Positions 1 through 11,000 of a DNA stretch of 27,070 nt are shown one piece after another. The position numbers and the translations under genes were made by a program. Under the pieces are notes generated by a model, which was given only the letters and a program-made list of their open reading frames with translations, did no database searches and was not told the DNA's origin. The stretch spans positions 1 to 27,070 of the forward strand of contig CAKULN010000038.1 in the NCBI GenBank assembly GCA_934667175.1, in the 5' to 3' direction. This DNA is from an uncultured Bacteroidales bacterium. GTDB taxonomy: Bacteria; Bacteroidota; Bacteroidia; Bacteroidales; UBA932. How positions within the stretch are numbered: the first letter of the stretch is position 1; every line of letters begins with the position of its first letter.

Positions 1-11
1 AATCAATATTG

Positions 12-408
12 TGGAGATGGGCGGAGTCGAACCGCCGTCCAAACAACGTGCCAAGAGGCTTTCTACACGCTTAGTCGTCCTTTGGTTGTCGGCTGCGGTC
101 TGCCGGAAGACGGGCTAACCGAGGCTTATCCTTTGGGGCTTGGCCGGATTTAAAGGAGTCCTCCGGTGCGTCCTTCTTGAATGATACCCCGAACTCGGAA
201 CAGAGAAGGCGTAAAGTCCGCGGGATACTCGTCGGAACCGCATCCTAGGCGGCTCGGATTAAGCTAATGCGACTTGGTCGATTAGGCAGCGAGTGCGTAG
301 TTGTTATCAGCAACTAAATTTTTGGAGAACCAGTTTGGCGGGCCGGCCCTTCAGGAGCCCGACGTGCTTACCGCTCAGAATCATTGCTGTCAAAACCAGA
401 ACATCCCC
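12..408 (-). ncRNA. ssrA: tmRNA (transfer-messenger RNA)
   Basis: tmRNA rescues ribosomes stalled on broken mRNAs by acting first as alanyl-tRNA and then as a short mRNA for a degradation tag. Read on the minus strand, the 5' end GGGGATG pairs with CATCTCC near the 3' end to make the 7-bp acceptor stem (one G-U). The T-arm GGCGG-TTCGACT-CCGCC is intact at the 3' side. The tag frame is at 311-282 (minus): GCT GAT AAC AAC TAC GCA CTC GCT GCC TAA, giving ADNNYALAA, which has the usual YALAA end. The discriminator A is at 12 and the next genomic bases are CAA, so the terminal CCA is not fully encoded and would be added after transcription. The length of 397 nt is normal. The exact ends are inferred from the acceptor stem. 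Confidence 0.95.
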
Positions 409-421
409 AAGCGATTTGTGA

Positions 422-429
422 TAAAGATA
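422..429 (-). promoter_or_regulatory. Putative -7 element of the tmRNA promoter
   Basis: On the minus strand TATCTTTA lies 13-14 nt upstream of the mature tmRNA 5' end, close to the Bacteroidota -7 consensus TAnnTTTG. A TTTG lies about 23 nt further upstream, near 456, as a possible -33 element. The position fits a short 5' leader removed by RNase P. This is assigned from consensus only. Confidence 0.4.
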
Positions 430-803
430 CGATGAATATTCCGAATTTGTTTCAAATCATCGAGAAAATTTGAGGTGGAGACTAACTCCTTGGTAATGCG
501 GGAAATAAGCAGTGACCTTTGGTGGAATTTAACCGAAGATTATTAGTCAATAGTTTGTTAGTCAATAGATTGACTATCACCGGTTGATGCTGAATGAGTG
601 GCGTGTAATGAGCTCATAATCAAATAAGACCACTTTCGTCTATGGCGGAAAACAACTAAAGGGAAATGGCTTGTTAACTGAGTTGTAATTTATTATAATT
701 CACGGCATGCTTCTTATTTAATGGCAGTACTCTATCCGGGTATTCGAAATTGGAATTATTGTTAAAAAATGATATGCAAAGCCTTAAGAATATTCCTTAA
801 TGA
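430..803. other. Intergenic stretch between divergent ssrA and tcdA-like gene
   Basis: This A/T-rich gap of about 370 bp has no ORF I can support. It holds the presumed divergent promoters. It also has a small repeat cluster: TTAGTCAATAG occurs at 543-553 and again at 558-568, and TAGTCAAT (559-566) forms a perfect 8-bp inverted repeat with ATTGACTA (569-576) around a 2-bp centre. I cannot assign a function to it. Confidence 0.5.
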
Positions 804-807
804 TTGC

Positions 808-815
808 TAACTTTG
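808..815 (+). promoter_or_regulatory. Putative -7 promoter element of the tcdA-like gene
   Basis: TAACTTTG (followed by C) matches the Bacteroidota -7 consensus TAnnTTTG exactly and ends 6 bp before the ATG at 822. If used, the transcript would have almost no leader, and the upstream TTG at 804 could not be the start codon. No convincing -33 TTG is seen at the expected distance. Confidence 0.45.
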
Positions 816-821
816 CAGATT

Positions 822-1778
822 ATGGCGACGAATACGATAGAAAAGGCGATATACAACCGCACGGAGCTGCTTCTGGGAGATGATGTGATGAAGGCGCTTG
901 CCGGAACTCGGGTGATTATCTTCGGGGTCGGGGGAGTCGGCAGCTGGTGCGCTGAAGGGCTTGTACGGAGCGGGGTTACGAAGCTGACGGTCGTGGATTC
1001 GGACAGGATCTGCATCACGAATGTGAACCGGCAGCTGATGGCGACCACGAGGACGGTGGGGCAGGTTAAGGTGGATGCGCTGAAAGCTCATCTGCTTGAG
1101 ATCAACCCGAAGGCCGAGATCACTGCGGTCCAGCAAATCTACTGCGAGGAGACGGCGGGACAATTCAATCTTGATGAATATGATTACGTCATCGATGCGG
1201 TTGATTCTCTGAAGGATAAGGTGCATCTGATCCTGACGGCCACGGCAAGCAAGGCGAAGTTCTACTGCTCGCTTGGTGCGGCGCTGAAAGTGGATCCGCT
1301 AAAGATCAAGGTGGCGGAGTTCTGGAACGTCAGGGGATGCCCGTTGGGAGCGGCTTTAAGGAAGAAGATGAAACGGGCCAAGACGCTTCCTGCCAAGAAG
1401 TTCCTGTGCGTCTATGATGACGAGGTGTTGCCTAACAGAGGGCATTGCCAGAGCTGCGGCACGGAAAAGTGCATGTGCCCGAAGGCTCAGAACGGGCCAG
1501 GGGATCCGGACTTGCTGAACCACGAGTGGTGCTCGTCCAAGGCTCAGATCAACGGCACGACCGTCCACGTCACGGCCATATTCGGAATGACACTTTCCGG
1601 GCTGGTGATCGATGACATCTACCACCGAGTGCTGAGGGCTTCGGCTGCGGTGAAAACCAATATTGAACCAAAGGTTTTGAATATGCCTGAGTGTGCGACG
1701 GAAAATGTTTCCGAGGCGCCGGTTAATACGGCTGAAGCATCGAAGGATCAAACCACATCAAAAATGCCGGAGGCTTGA
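822..1778 (+). CDS. tcdA: tRNA threonylcarbamoyladenosine dehydratase-like (ThiF/E1 family, TcdA/CsdL)
   Basis: TcdA-type enzymes use ATP to cyclize t6A at position 37 of ANN-decoding tRNAs to ct6A. The N-terminus reads YNRTELLLGDDVM, followed by the nucleotide-binding loop GVGGVGSW (about residues 35-42) and the E1-like DSDRICITNVNRQ segment (about 60-72), all typical of the family. A cysteine cluster, CQSCGTEKCMC (near residue 210), could bind a metal or be structural. The last 45 residues or so, after the GLVIDDIYHRVL segment, are polar, Glu/Thr/Ala-rich and probably disordered. That makes the protein about 318 aa against about 268 for E. coli TcdA. ATG 822 is preferred over TTG 804 because a promoter -7 element lies between them. 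Another ThiF-like adenylating role cannot be excluded. Confidence 0.82.
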   Translation: MATNTIEKAIYNRTELLLGDDVMKALAGTRVIIFGVGGVGSWCAEGLVRSGVTKLTVVDSDRICITNVNRQLMATTRTVGQVKVDALKAHLLEINPKAEITAVQQIYCEETAGQFNLDEYDYVIDAVDSLKDKVHLILTATASKAKFYCSLGAALKVDPLKIKVAEFWNVRGCPLGAALRKKMKRAKTLPAKKFLCVYDDEVLPNRGHCQSCGTEKCMCPKAQNGPGDPDLLNHEWCSSKAQINGTTVHVTAIFGMTLSGLVIDDIYHRVLRASAAVKTNIEPKVLNMPECATENVSEAPVNTAEASKDQTTSKMPEA

Positions 1779-1783
1779 CGGTC

Positions 1784-1837
1784 ATATTCAAAATTCAGTC
1801 GGTATATTCATAAATTGCGGTTGAGATATTCATAAAT
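1784..1837 (+). repeat. Three phased ATATTCA-type direct repeats before the HsdR_N gene
   Basis: ATATTCATAAAT occurs exactly at 1804-1815 and 1826-1837, with a degenerate copy ATATTCAAAATT at 1784-1795. The period is 20-22 bp, about two helical turns. Each copy is preceded by CGGT, though the distance is longer at the third. The array fills the gap between the two genes and ends 1 bp before the ATG at 1839. It could be a regulator-binding array or relic tandem duplication; function is unknown. Confidence 0.5.
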
Positions 1838-1838
1838 A

Positions 1839-2240
1839 ATGGAGCAGCAGAAGGTTTGGGACCCGTTGAGGAAGAAGGCGGTGGCGCTGACGCCGGAGGA
1901 GAAGGTGCGGCAGTGGTTCATCGGTGTGCTGAAGGAGCGGTTGAAGGTCCCTGAATATATGATGATGAGTGAGGTGGGAATGAAGTTCGGGGGGAAGGAT
2001 TTCCGCGCTGACATCCTCGTCTATGGCAGGGACACGGCTCCGCTGATGGTTGTGGAGTGCAAGCGGGAGGATGTGCAGATGAGCCGGGAGGTGCTGGAGC
2101 AGGCGCTGCGGTACAATCTGGTGCTGAACGTGAAATATGTGGTGATTACCAACGGGTTGAAGACTTTCGGCTTCGCGCGGGACGGGGAATCATACACTCA
2201 AATGAAATCTTTCCCGGATTGGGAAACCATGCAGAAATAA
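1839..2240 (+). CDS. Stand-alone type I restriction R-subunit N-terminal domain protein (HsdR_N-like nuclease fold)
   Basis: This 133-aa protein resembles only the N-terminal nuclease domain of type I restriction R subunits (HSDR_N family). The PD-(D/E)XK residues are visible: E45 (SEVGM), D58 (RADILV) and E73-x-K75 (VVECKRED), followed by a helix with Q/A/Y (LEQALRYNL) and the strand VKYVVITNG. There is no helicase motor and no HsdM or HsdS gene nearby, so it is not a restriction system by itself. Single-domain proteins of this type are common in Bacteroidota and their role is uncharacterized. Its stop codon is 1 bp before the ATG of the nucleotidyltransferase gene, so the two are probably co-transcribed, which hints at a nucleic-acid role but does not prove one. 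Confidence 0.85.
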   Translation: MEQQKVWDPLRKKAVALTPEEKVRQWFIGVLKERLKVPEYMMMSEVGMKFGGKDFRADILVYGRDTAPLMVVECKREDVQMSREVLEQALRYNLVLNVKYVVITNGLKTFGFARDGESYTQMKSFPDWETMQK

Positions 2241-2241
2241 T

Positions 2242-3786
2242 ATGGGTGCTACAATAACACAGGGTTATCTTGACAGGCCGATCTTCGGTATCATCTCGTC
2301 CGCCGCTGAGGAACTTGGCGTAAGGGCTTTCGTGATAGGTGGTTACGTTCGTGACTGCTTCCTCGGCAGGCCGAATGACGACATCGACATAGTAGTGGAG
2401 GGGAGTGGGATTCAGCTCGCCGAGGCAGTTGCGGCGAAGATTGAGGAAAGGGACCACAGGCATTGCAACGTGTCCATATTCAAGACTTTCGGCACCGCCA
2501 TGCTGAAGTGGCACGGGGCGGAGATCGAGTTTGTCGGGGCCCGCAAGGAATCCTACCGTCACGATTCCCGCAAACCGATCGTCGAGGACGGAACGCTTGA
2601 AGAGGATCAGGAGCGCAGGGACTTCACTATCAATGCGATGGCGTTCAGTCTTCAGAAAGAGGACTATGGCGCTCTCGTTGATCCGTTCGGCGGCATCAGA
2701 GACCTTGCAGCGGGCATAATACGCACCCCTCTGGAACCTGAGCAGACCTACAGCGATGACCCTTTGAGGATGCTCCGCGCGATCCGTTTTGCCACGAAAC
2801 TCAGCACCCCGGAGCAAAAATTCACCATCGTCCCGGAATCCCTGAGGGCGATGAGGAATATGCGCGACCGCATGACCATCCTTTCCAAGGAGCGCATCGT
2901 TGAGGAACTCAACAAAATCCTAATCACGCCGCACCCTTCTATGGGCTTCAAACTGATGGACGAGACAGGGCTTCTTGAATATATCCTCCCGGACCTTCTG
3001 AAACTCAAAGGGGTGGAGTCAGTTGACAGAAAGGGACATAAGGAAATATTCTCACATACTCTGCAAGTTGTGGACAATGTGGCGGCATCGGAGATTGATG
3101 GCATCGCCGCCGGAACTCTGAAGGATTTCACGCCGGACGAGGGAGGGGACAGTTTCGTGGAGTCCGTCCGCACACAACCGAATGTCTGGCTGCGTTGGGC
3201 CGCCCTTCTGCACGACATCGGAAAACCGGCAAGCAAGCGTTTTGATCCTTCTGTCGGCTGGACGTTCCACGGCCACGAGGTCATCGGCGCGAAGATGGTC
3301 CCAAGAATATTCAAGGCTCTCAAGATGCCTCTGAACGAGAAGATGAAATATGTCCAGAAGCTGGTCGGCTTGCATCACCGTCCGATCGCCCTTGTGGATG
3401 AGGAGGTTACGGACTCGGCAGTGCGCCGTCTGCTGTTCGACGCCGGCAACGAGATCGACGACTTGATGCTCCTGTGCAACGCTGACATCACCTCGAAGAA
3501 CCCCGTCAAGGTCGCCAGAATCCGTCAGAATTTCGAGCTCGTCAAGCGCAAGTTAGTCGAAGTCGAGGCCAAGGACGCCATCCGCAACTTCAAGAACCCG
3601 ATCACCGGTGAATATGTGATGGAGGTTTACGGCCTGAGCCCGTGCCGCGAGATCGGTGTTCTCAAGGAATATGTCAAAGAGGCCATCCTGGACGGCCAGA
3701 TCGGCAACAACTTCGAGGAGGCCGACGCATTCATGCGCGTCAAGGCTGCCGAGATGGGGCTTGTGCCGGCTGAATCGATAGGGTGA
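2242..3786 (+). CDS. cca: CCA tRNA nucleotidyltransferase / poly(A)-polymerase-family protein with HD domain
   Basis: Enzymes of this class add or repair the 3' CCA of tRNAs with CTP and ATP. The pol-beta head is clear: GGYVRD at 33-38, the metal-binding pair D47/D49 in NDDIDIVVEGSG, and RRDFTINAMA at 125-134. The RNA-binding neck has PLRMLRAIRFATKL and the ERIVEELNKIL helix. An HD phosphohydrolase domain follows from about residue 270, with HDIGKPASKRFD near 324 and GLHHRP near 374. The length of 514 aa suits a class II enzyme with an HD tail. The start is fixed by the 1-bp gap after the upstream stop. It is the likely source of the 3' CCA missing from the tmRNA gene in this window. An A-adding or poly(A) polymerase variant cannot be excluded by eye. 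Confidence 0.9.
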   Translation: MGATITQGYLDRPIFGIISSAAEELGVRAFVIGGYVRDCFLGRPNDDIDIVVEGSGIQLAEAVAAKIEERDHRHCNVSIFKTFGTAMLKWHGAEIEFVGARKESYRHDSRKPIVEDGTLEEDQERRDFTINAMAFSLQKEDYGALVDPFGGIRDLAAGIIRTPLEPEQTYSDDPLRMLRAIRFATKLSTPEQKFTIVPESLRAMRNMRDRMTILSKERIVEELNKILITPHPSMGFKLMDETGLLEYILPDLLKLKGVESVDRKGHKEIFSHTLQVVDNVAASEIDGIAAGTLKDFTPDEGGDSFVESVRTQPNVWLRWAALLHDIGKPASKRFDPSVGWTFHGHEVIGAKMVPRIFKALKMPLNEKMKYVQKLVGLHHRPIALVDEEVTDSAVRRLLFDAGNEIDDLMLLCNADITSKNPVKVARIRQNFELVKRKLVEVEAKDAIRNFKNPITGEYVMEVYGLSPCREIGVLKEYVKEAILDGQIGNNFEEADAFMRVKAAEMGLVPAESIG

Positions 3787-3795
3787 TTCATCCTT

Positions 3796-3960
3796 AAGAA
3801 GCTGTTTTGATTTATTTGAAATGTTCTTTGAGGTGAAAATATCTTCATTTTCTTCCCGCTTCTTCAGTCAGATAGCACCGCTATCCTCCTTGGAAGAAGC
3901 GGTCAAAACTGAAGTTTTTCACTCTCAAAACTTCAAACAAACAAATCAAAACAGCTTCTA
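3796..3960. repeat. Long imperfect inverted repeat (165-bp hairpin element, MITE-like or large terminator)
   Basis: The outer arms AGAAGCTGTTTTGATTT (3797-3813) and AAATCAAAACAGCTTCT (3943-3959) are perfect 17-bp inverted repeats. Inside, the arms keep pairing imperfectly (TTTGAA/TTCAAA, TGAAAA/TTTTCA). A perfect 10-bp pair CCGCTTCTTC (3856-3865) / GAAGAAGCGG (3893-3902) follows, and the centre is GATAGC-acc-GCTATC (3871-3885). The whole intergenic region thus folds into one hairpin. It has no coding capacity. It could be a non-autonomous mobile palindrome, an intergenic repeat family, or a strong terminator for cca that shields araC. Confidence 0.75.
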
Positions 3961-3972
3961 AATGCAGTCATT

Positions 3973-4878
3973 ATGGAAAAGGATATACTGAATTATTTGA
4001 CTTTCACGGATGAGGATGTGACATGGGGTGGTGTCGTCAGTTTTGTCGAGACGCAGGACGTCGGTGCGGGGGAATCATACCCTCCCGGTGACCATCCCAA
4101 ACGCTATTTTTTCTCACCGGAGACGGGTCGGGTTGTGGATGAGTTTCAACTGGTATATATCACTTTAGGCAGTGGCTGGTTCAGATCGAAATCATTTCAG
4201 GGCGGATGCTTGACCCATGTCTGTGCCGGAGACATGCTGATACTCTTCCCAGGGGAGTGGCACTCCTATTATCCTGAGAAGGAAACAGGGTGGAAAGAAT
4301 ACGGCATCGGATTTATCGGTGCGGTGGCCTCAAATCTTTTGAGCAACGGATTTATATCCCCGACAAAGCCGATTCTCCATCCCGGCGTGCGTGAGGAAAT
4401 CATCAGGCTTTATGATGTCGCGCTGACGGTGGCGTCAGAGCAAAAGCCCCTTTATCAGCAGCTTCTTTTCAGTTTGGTTAATCTTATAATTGGCTACACC
4501 TGCTTCTTCGACAAGAACGGATCAATGTACTCCACGTATATGGAAAAGAAGATTAATCAAGCCAAACTTTTGATTTCTGACAACCTGAGAACCGTTTCTC
4601 CAGAGTTCCTTGCCGCCAAGTTGGATTTAGGATACACTACTTTTAGAAAAAAATTCAAGGAGTGTACGGGATTTCCTCCCGCCAAGTATATACTGGAGAT
4701 AAGAATCATGAAGGCAAAGGACTTGTTGACGAATACATATATGACAGTCAATGAAATAGCGTATAATTTAGGCTTTGATAACATTGACTATTTCTATGTT
4801 GTGTTCAAATCGAAGACCGGCATGACACCGATAGCCTACCGCAAGAAGAGCCAAAGTTCGTTCTTGTCCAACAAGTGA
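3973..4878 (+). CDS. AraC-family transcriptional regulator of the polysaccharide locus
   Basis: This 301-aa protein has an N-terminal cupin-like sensor (about residues 40-150; LVYITLGSGWFRS, GDMLILFPGEWHSY, WKEYGIGFIG) and a C-terminal double helix-turn-helix of the AraC/XylS type (about 195-296). The latter includes LAAKLDLGYTTFRKKFKECTGFPPAKYI and the signature second HTH around VNEIAYNLGFDNIDYFYVVFKSKTGMTP. Such regulators usually bind a sugar through the cupin and activate adjacent sugar-use genes. It sits directly upstream of, and in the same direction as, the rhamnose mutarotase and rhamnosidase genes, so rhamnose or a rhamnose-containing oligosaccharide is the likely signal (inference from position). 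No hybrid two-component or ECF-sigma/anti-sigma regulator is present, so this is the only visible regulator of the locus. Confidence 0.92.
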   Translation: MEKDILNYLTFTDEDVTWGGVVSFVETQDVGAGESYPPGDHPKRYFFSPETGRVVDEFQLVYITLGSGWFRSKSFQGGCLTHVCAGDMLILFPGEWHSYYPEKETGWKEYGIGFIGAVASNLLSNGFISPTKPILHPGVREEIIRLYDVALTVASEQKPLYQQLLFSLVNLIIGYTCFFDKNGSMYSTYMEKKINQAKLLISDNLRTVSPEFLAAKLDLGYTTFRKKFKECTGFPPAKYILEIRIMKAKDLLTNTYMTVNEIAYNLGFDNIDYFYVVFKSKTGMTPIAYRKKSQSSFLSNK

Positions 4879-4931
4879 TGGATTCTTTGATTTATGGCAA
4901 TAATAATTTGCTGCTTGTCAGCATCGGATTA

Positions 4932-4961
4932 TTGATAATATTTTTTCGTTACTTAGCGTTG
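4932..4961 (+). promoter_or_regulatory. Putative promoter of the rhaM-led operon
   Basis: A TTG at 4932-4934 is followed after 19 nt by TAGCGTTG (4954-4961), one mismatch from the Bacteroidota -7 consensus TAnnTTTG and at consensus spacing. Transcription would start near 4968 and give a leader of about 50 nt before rhaM. This is a consensus-based assignment only. Confidence 0.35.
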
Positions 4962-4965
4962 TGGA

Positions 4966-4987
4966 ATCACATCAAGACCGGTGTGAT
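4966..4987. promoter_or_regulatory. Inverted repeat at the presumed transcription start of the operon
   Basis: ATCACA (4966-4971) and TGTGAT (4982-4987) form a 6-bp perfect inverted repeat with a 10-bp spacer containing CCGG. It overlaps the position where the putative rhaM promoter would initiate. It could be an operator or the top of an mRNA leader hairpin. AraC proteins usually bind direct repeats, so the link to the upstream regulator is weak. Confidence 0.3.
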
Positions 4988-5017
4988 CAATGATAAATTG
5001 GTAATAACACTAACACG

Positions 5018-5341
5018 ATGGACGAAAAAAGAAGGCTGGCTTTCAAGATGAGATTAAAGCCTGGTTGCGAAGATGAGTACCAGAAGAGACATTCAGCTTT
5101 GTGGCCGGAGATGAAGGATGTTCTTAAAAAATCCACAGTCGGTAATTATTCCATTTTTTACGATCGGGACACAAGGACACTGTTTGCCTATCAGGAAATC
5201 TCAGGGAATTGTTCATCGCAGGATCTTGGCACAGACCCTGTGGTAAGGAAGTGGTGGCACTACATGAGTGACATTATGGAGGTTAATGAGGATGAATCTC
5301 CGGTTTCCACGTCGCTTCGTCAACTCTTTTTCATGGAATAG
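5018..5341 (+). CDS. rhaM: L-rhamnose mutarotase
   Basis: RhaM interconverts the alpha and beta anomers of L-rhamnose in the cytoplasm. The 107-aa protein has the length of the E. coli enzyme (104 aa) and its landmarks: EYQKRHSALWPEM (Y21, H25, W29; the Tyr/His pair is the active-site pair in the family), VGNYSIF, KWWHYMSDIM and SPVSTSLRQLFFM at the C-terminus. It is the first gene of the operon, and its stop touches the next reading frame within a few bases of the rhamnosidase start. GH78 enzymes invert configuration and so release beta-L-rhamnose from alpha-linkages, which gives a reason to pair the two genes. No rhamnose isomerase, kinase or aldolase genes are in the window. Confidence 0.93.
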   Translation: MDEKRRLAFKMRLKPGCEDEYQKRHSALWPEMKDVLKKSTVGNYSIFYDRDTRTLFAYQEISGNCSSQDLGTDPVVRKWWHYMSDIMEVNEDESPVSTSLRQLFFME

Positions 5342-5346
5342 TGATT

Positions 5347-7997
<2,651 letters not shown>

Positions 7998-8019
7998 TTA
8001 CATACTAATCCTATAAATT

Positions 8020-11000
8020 ATGAATGTTAATGTTTTATGCAGCGCCCGTAGGGTCGGTGTCATCGCGGCGATTTTTTCGCTGCTTATGACTCTGCCTATG
8101 GAACTCTGCCTCGCCCAGGGCGGGCGATCGGTCAGCGGCAAGGTCACTGATCCATCCGGTGTCCCTGTGGTCGGAGCGGGAGTGCTTGTTCTTGGAACAA
8201 CTACCGGAACAACCACTGATCTTGACGGAAAATGGAATCTTTCCTTAAAAAATTCCTCATCCGTCACACTTGAAGTCTCAAGTTTGGGCTACAGGACCGT
8301 CACGGTCAATGTGCCTGTTTCTCAATCTGTCGTCAACGTGGTCCTTTCGGAGGACATGACGACCCTTGAGGATGTTGTCGTCGTCGCTTATGGCACGCAG
8401 AAAAGGGCATCGTTGACCGGTGCGATTTCCTCCGTCTCATCCAAGGCGATCAAGGAGACAAAGAACGAGAATGTCGTGAACATGCTCTCCGGCAAGATGG
8501 CCGGCGTGCGGGTCGTTCAGACTTCCGGTGAGCCGGGCTCTTTCTCGTCATCCATCAACATCCGTGGAATGGGGCGCCCTTTGGTCGTCATCGATGGTGT
8601 CCCCCGTGACAACATGGAGCGTCTTGACGCCAACGAGATTGAAAGCATCTCCACATTGAAGGACGCCTCCGCGGCGATCTACGGAATGCGTGCCTCTAAC
8701 GGAGTCATACTTATCACCACAAAGCGTGGACAAAGCGGGACGTCTAACATTGAATATGAAGGCTATACCGGTTTCTCTATGCCGATCAACACTCCTGACG
8801 GGCTCAATGCCTGGCAATTCATGGAGATCACCAACGAGAACAACATCATGAGAGGTTCCATGTCGCCTGGCAAGTTCATATATTCCTTGGAAGAGATCGA
8901 GAAGTACAAGAACGGTACAAAAGTGGGGACAGAATGGTGGAGGATAAACAACAACAATTACTCCCCTCAGGCTTCCCACACGCTGTCCATCTCAGGTGGA
9001 ACGGACAAAGTCCAGTATTTCACGAATGTGGCTTACATGAAGCAGACAGGTGTCTATAGCACTGGTGATTTGAATTATCATAGGTTTAATGTCAGGAGCA
9101 ATATTGACGCTAAGGTCACGGACCACCTGAAGGCATCTCTGCTCATAAACGCGATGATGGACACGAAGAACTCGCCTTACTATGACACTGAAGTGTTCTA
9201 CAGAACCGCATGGGTTGAACGTCCGGTGGATGCTGCCTACGCCAACTACACCAAGCCATACATGGCGAACATCTCGCAGGGCTATAATCCGCTTGCGATC
9301 ACTGATTCCGACATCGTCGGATACAAGCGTCGCAACCAAAAGATGGCTCAGCTGACCGGAAGCCTCACTTATGATTTCCCATGGGTGGAGGGACTTCAGG
9401 CAAAGGCTTCATATTCCTACGACTACACAAACTGGGAGAATAAGGAACTTAAGAAATCCTATACCCTCTACACCTACAACATTGAGAACAATGAGTTTGT
9501 GCCGTCTGTCTACGGAGGAAAGGATGACCAGCCGGAGTTGAACTCCATAAAAAGGAGCATTCGCTTCAGTCAGAACCAACTGTTTCAAGGATCCTTGAAG
9601 TTTGACAGGACATTCGGCAAGCATCATGTCGCGGCTCTCGCGCTTTATGAGCAGCAGACCACGGACATGGACAACTTCTATGCGCAGAGGTACATCGAGA
9701 TGACTTCCCTCGGCGAACTGTCCAATGGTATCAGCGAAGGGCAGATCGGCTCCATGGACTCCAGTTATTACAGCAGCGGAGTGCGGACCGCGGATCAGTC
9801 CGGCCTCTGGCGGATAGCCAGCAAATCCCTTGTCGGCAGGGTCAATTACGACTATTCCGAAAGATATTTTGTGGAGGCGGCGTTCCGCTATGACGGGTCG
9901 TCGAAGTTCTACAAAGGGCATCAGTGGGGCTTCTTTCCGTCTGTCTCGGCGGGCTGGCGCATCTCCGAGGAGCCCTTCCTCAAGAGTGCCGCGGCCTTGT
10001 CTTTCATCGACAACCTTAAACTCAGGGCATCCTATGGTGAGTCCGGAGACGACAGCACCGCGAACTTCCAGTATATTGAGGGTTATGAATATGGTTCCGG
10101 CTCATTTGACTGGTGGCCTCTCATCTGGGACGGCAAGGACGTGAACATCATCAAGTTGCTTGCCACTCCGAACGAGAATCTTACCTGGATAAGGACAAAA
10201 ACCGCGGACATCGGTCTCGACGCTGATTTCTGGAACGGAAAATTCGGGTTTGAATTCGACCTTTTCCAGCGTTTCAGAAGCGGAATCCCGGCTACGAGGA
10301 ACGTGACGATCCCTGATTGGCTTGGGCAGAACCTGGCTCAGGAGAACCTGAACAGCGACAGGACCAGAGGCTTCGACCTGACGTTGCGCCATAGGCATCA
10401 TTTCGGCGCTTTCCGTTACGGAGTGACCGGCAACATCGCATTTTCCCGTACCATGAGGGTCTATGTCGAGCAGGAGGAATACGGCACTCAGTACCTGAAC
10501 TGGAAGAATATGTCCAAGAACCGTTATAACGACATCTGGTGGGGTTATGATTATGCCGGACAGTTCGGTAGCCTTGAGCAGATATGGTCATCTCCGATCA
10601 TGGACAATCGTGGCAATTCCGAACTCAAGCCAGGTGACTACTCTTATGAGGACTGGAACGGTGACGGTGTGATTGACGACAGTGACAAGCACCCGATAGC
10701 GTTCGGAGCCCAGTCCACGCCTGTGATGTACTACGGATTCACTATCGACATGTCTTGGAAGGGGATCGACCTTACCGCCGTGTTCCAGGGTGGCGCGTTC
10801 AATAACGTAAAGTATGACTGGTACCTTTCGACACCTTTCATCTATGACAAGAACGGCCCTTCGTATTTCTATGACCGCTGGCACATGGCGGATCCGTCCG
10901 CTGATCCGAAAGATCCTCGTACTGAATGGATTTCAGGATATCTTCCTACGACAAGCCAGGGAAGCGAGGCGATGTCCCTGAACACTTCTACCTCGAAGGC

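Noticed and set aside
804..821. TTG start for the TcdA-like gene
   Set aside because: A perfect promoter -7 element lies between it and ATG 822, and the extra residues are not part of the family fold.
1839..2240. Type I restriction-modification system
   Set aside because: Only the R-subunit N-terminal domain is present; there is no motor domain, methyltransferase or specificity gene around it.
4966..4987. CRP-type binding site
   Set aside because: The half-sites are TCACA then TGTGA, the reverse order of a CRP site, and Bacteroidota lack the classical cAMP-CRP sugar control.
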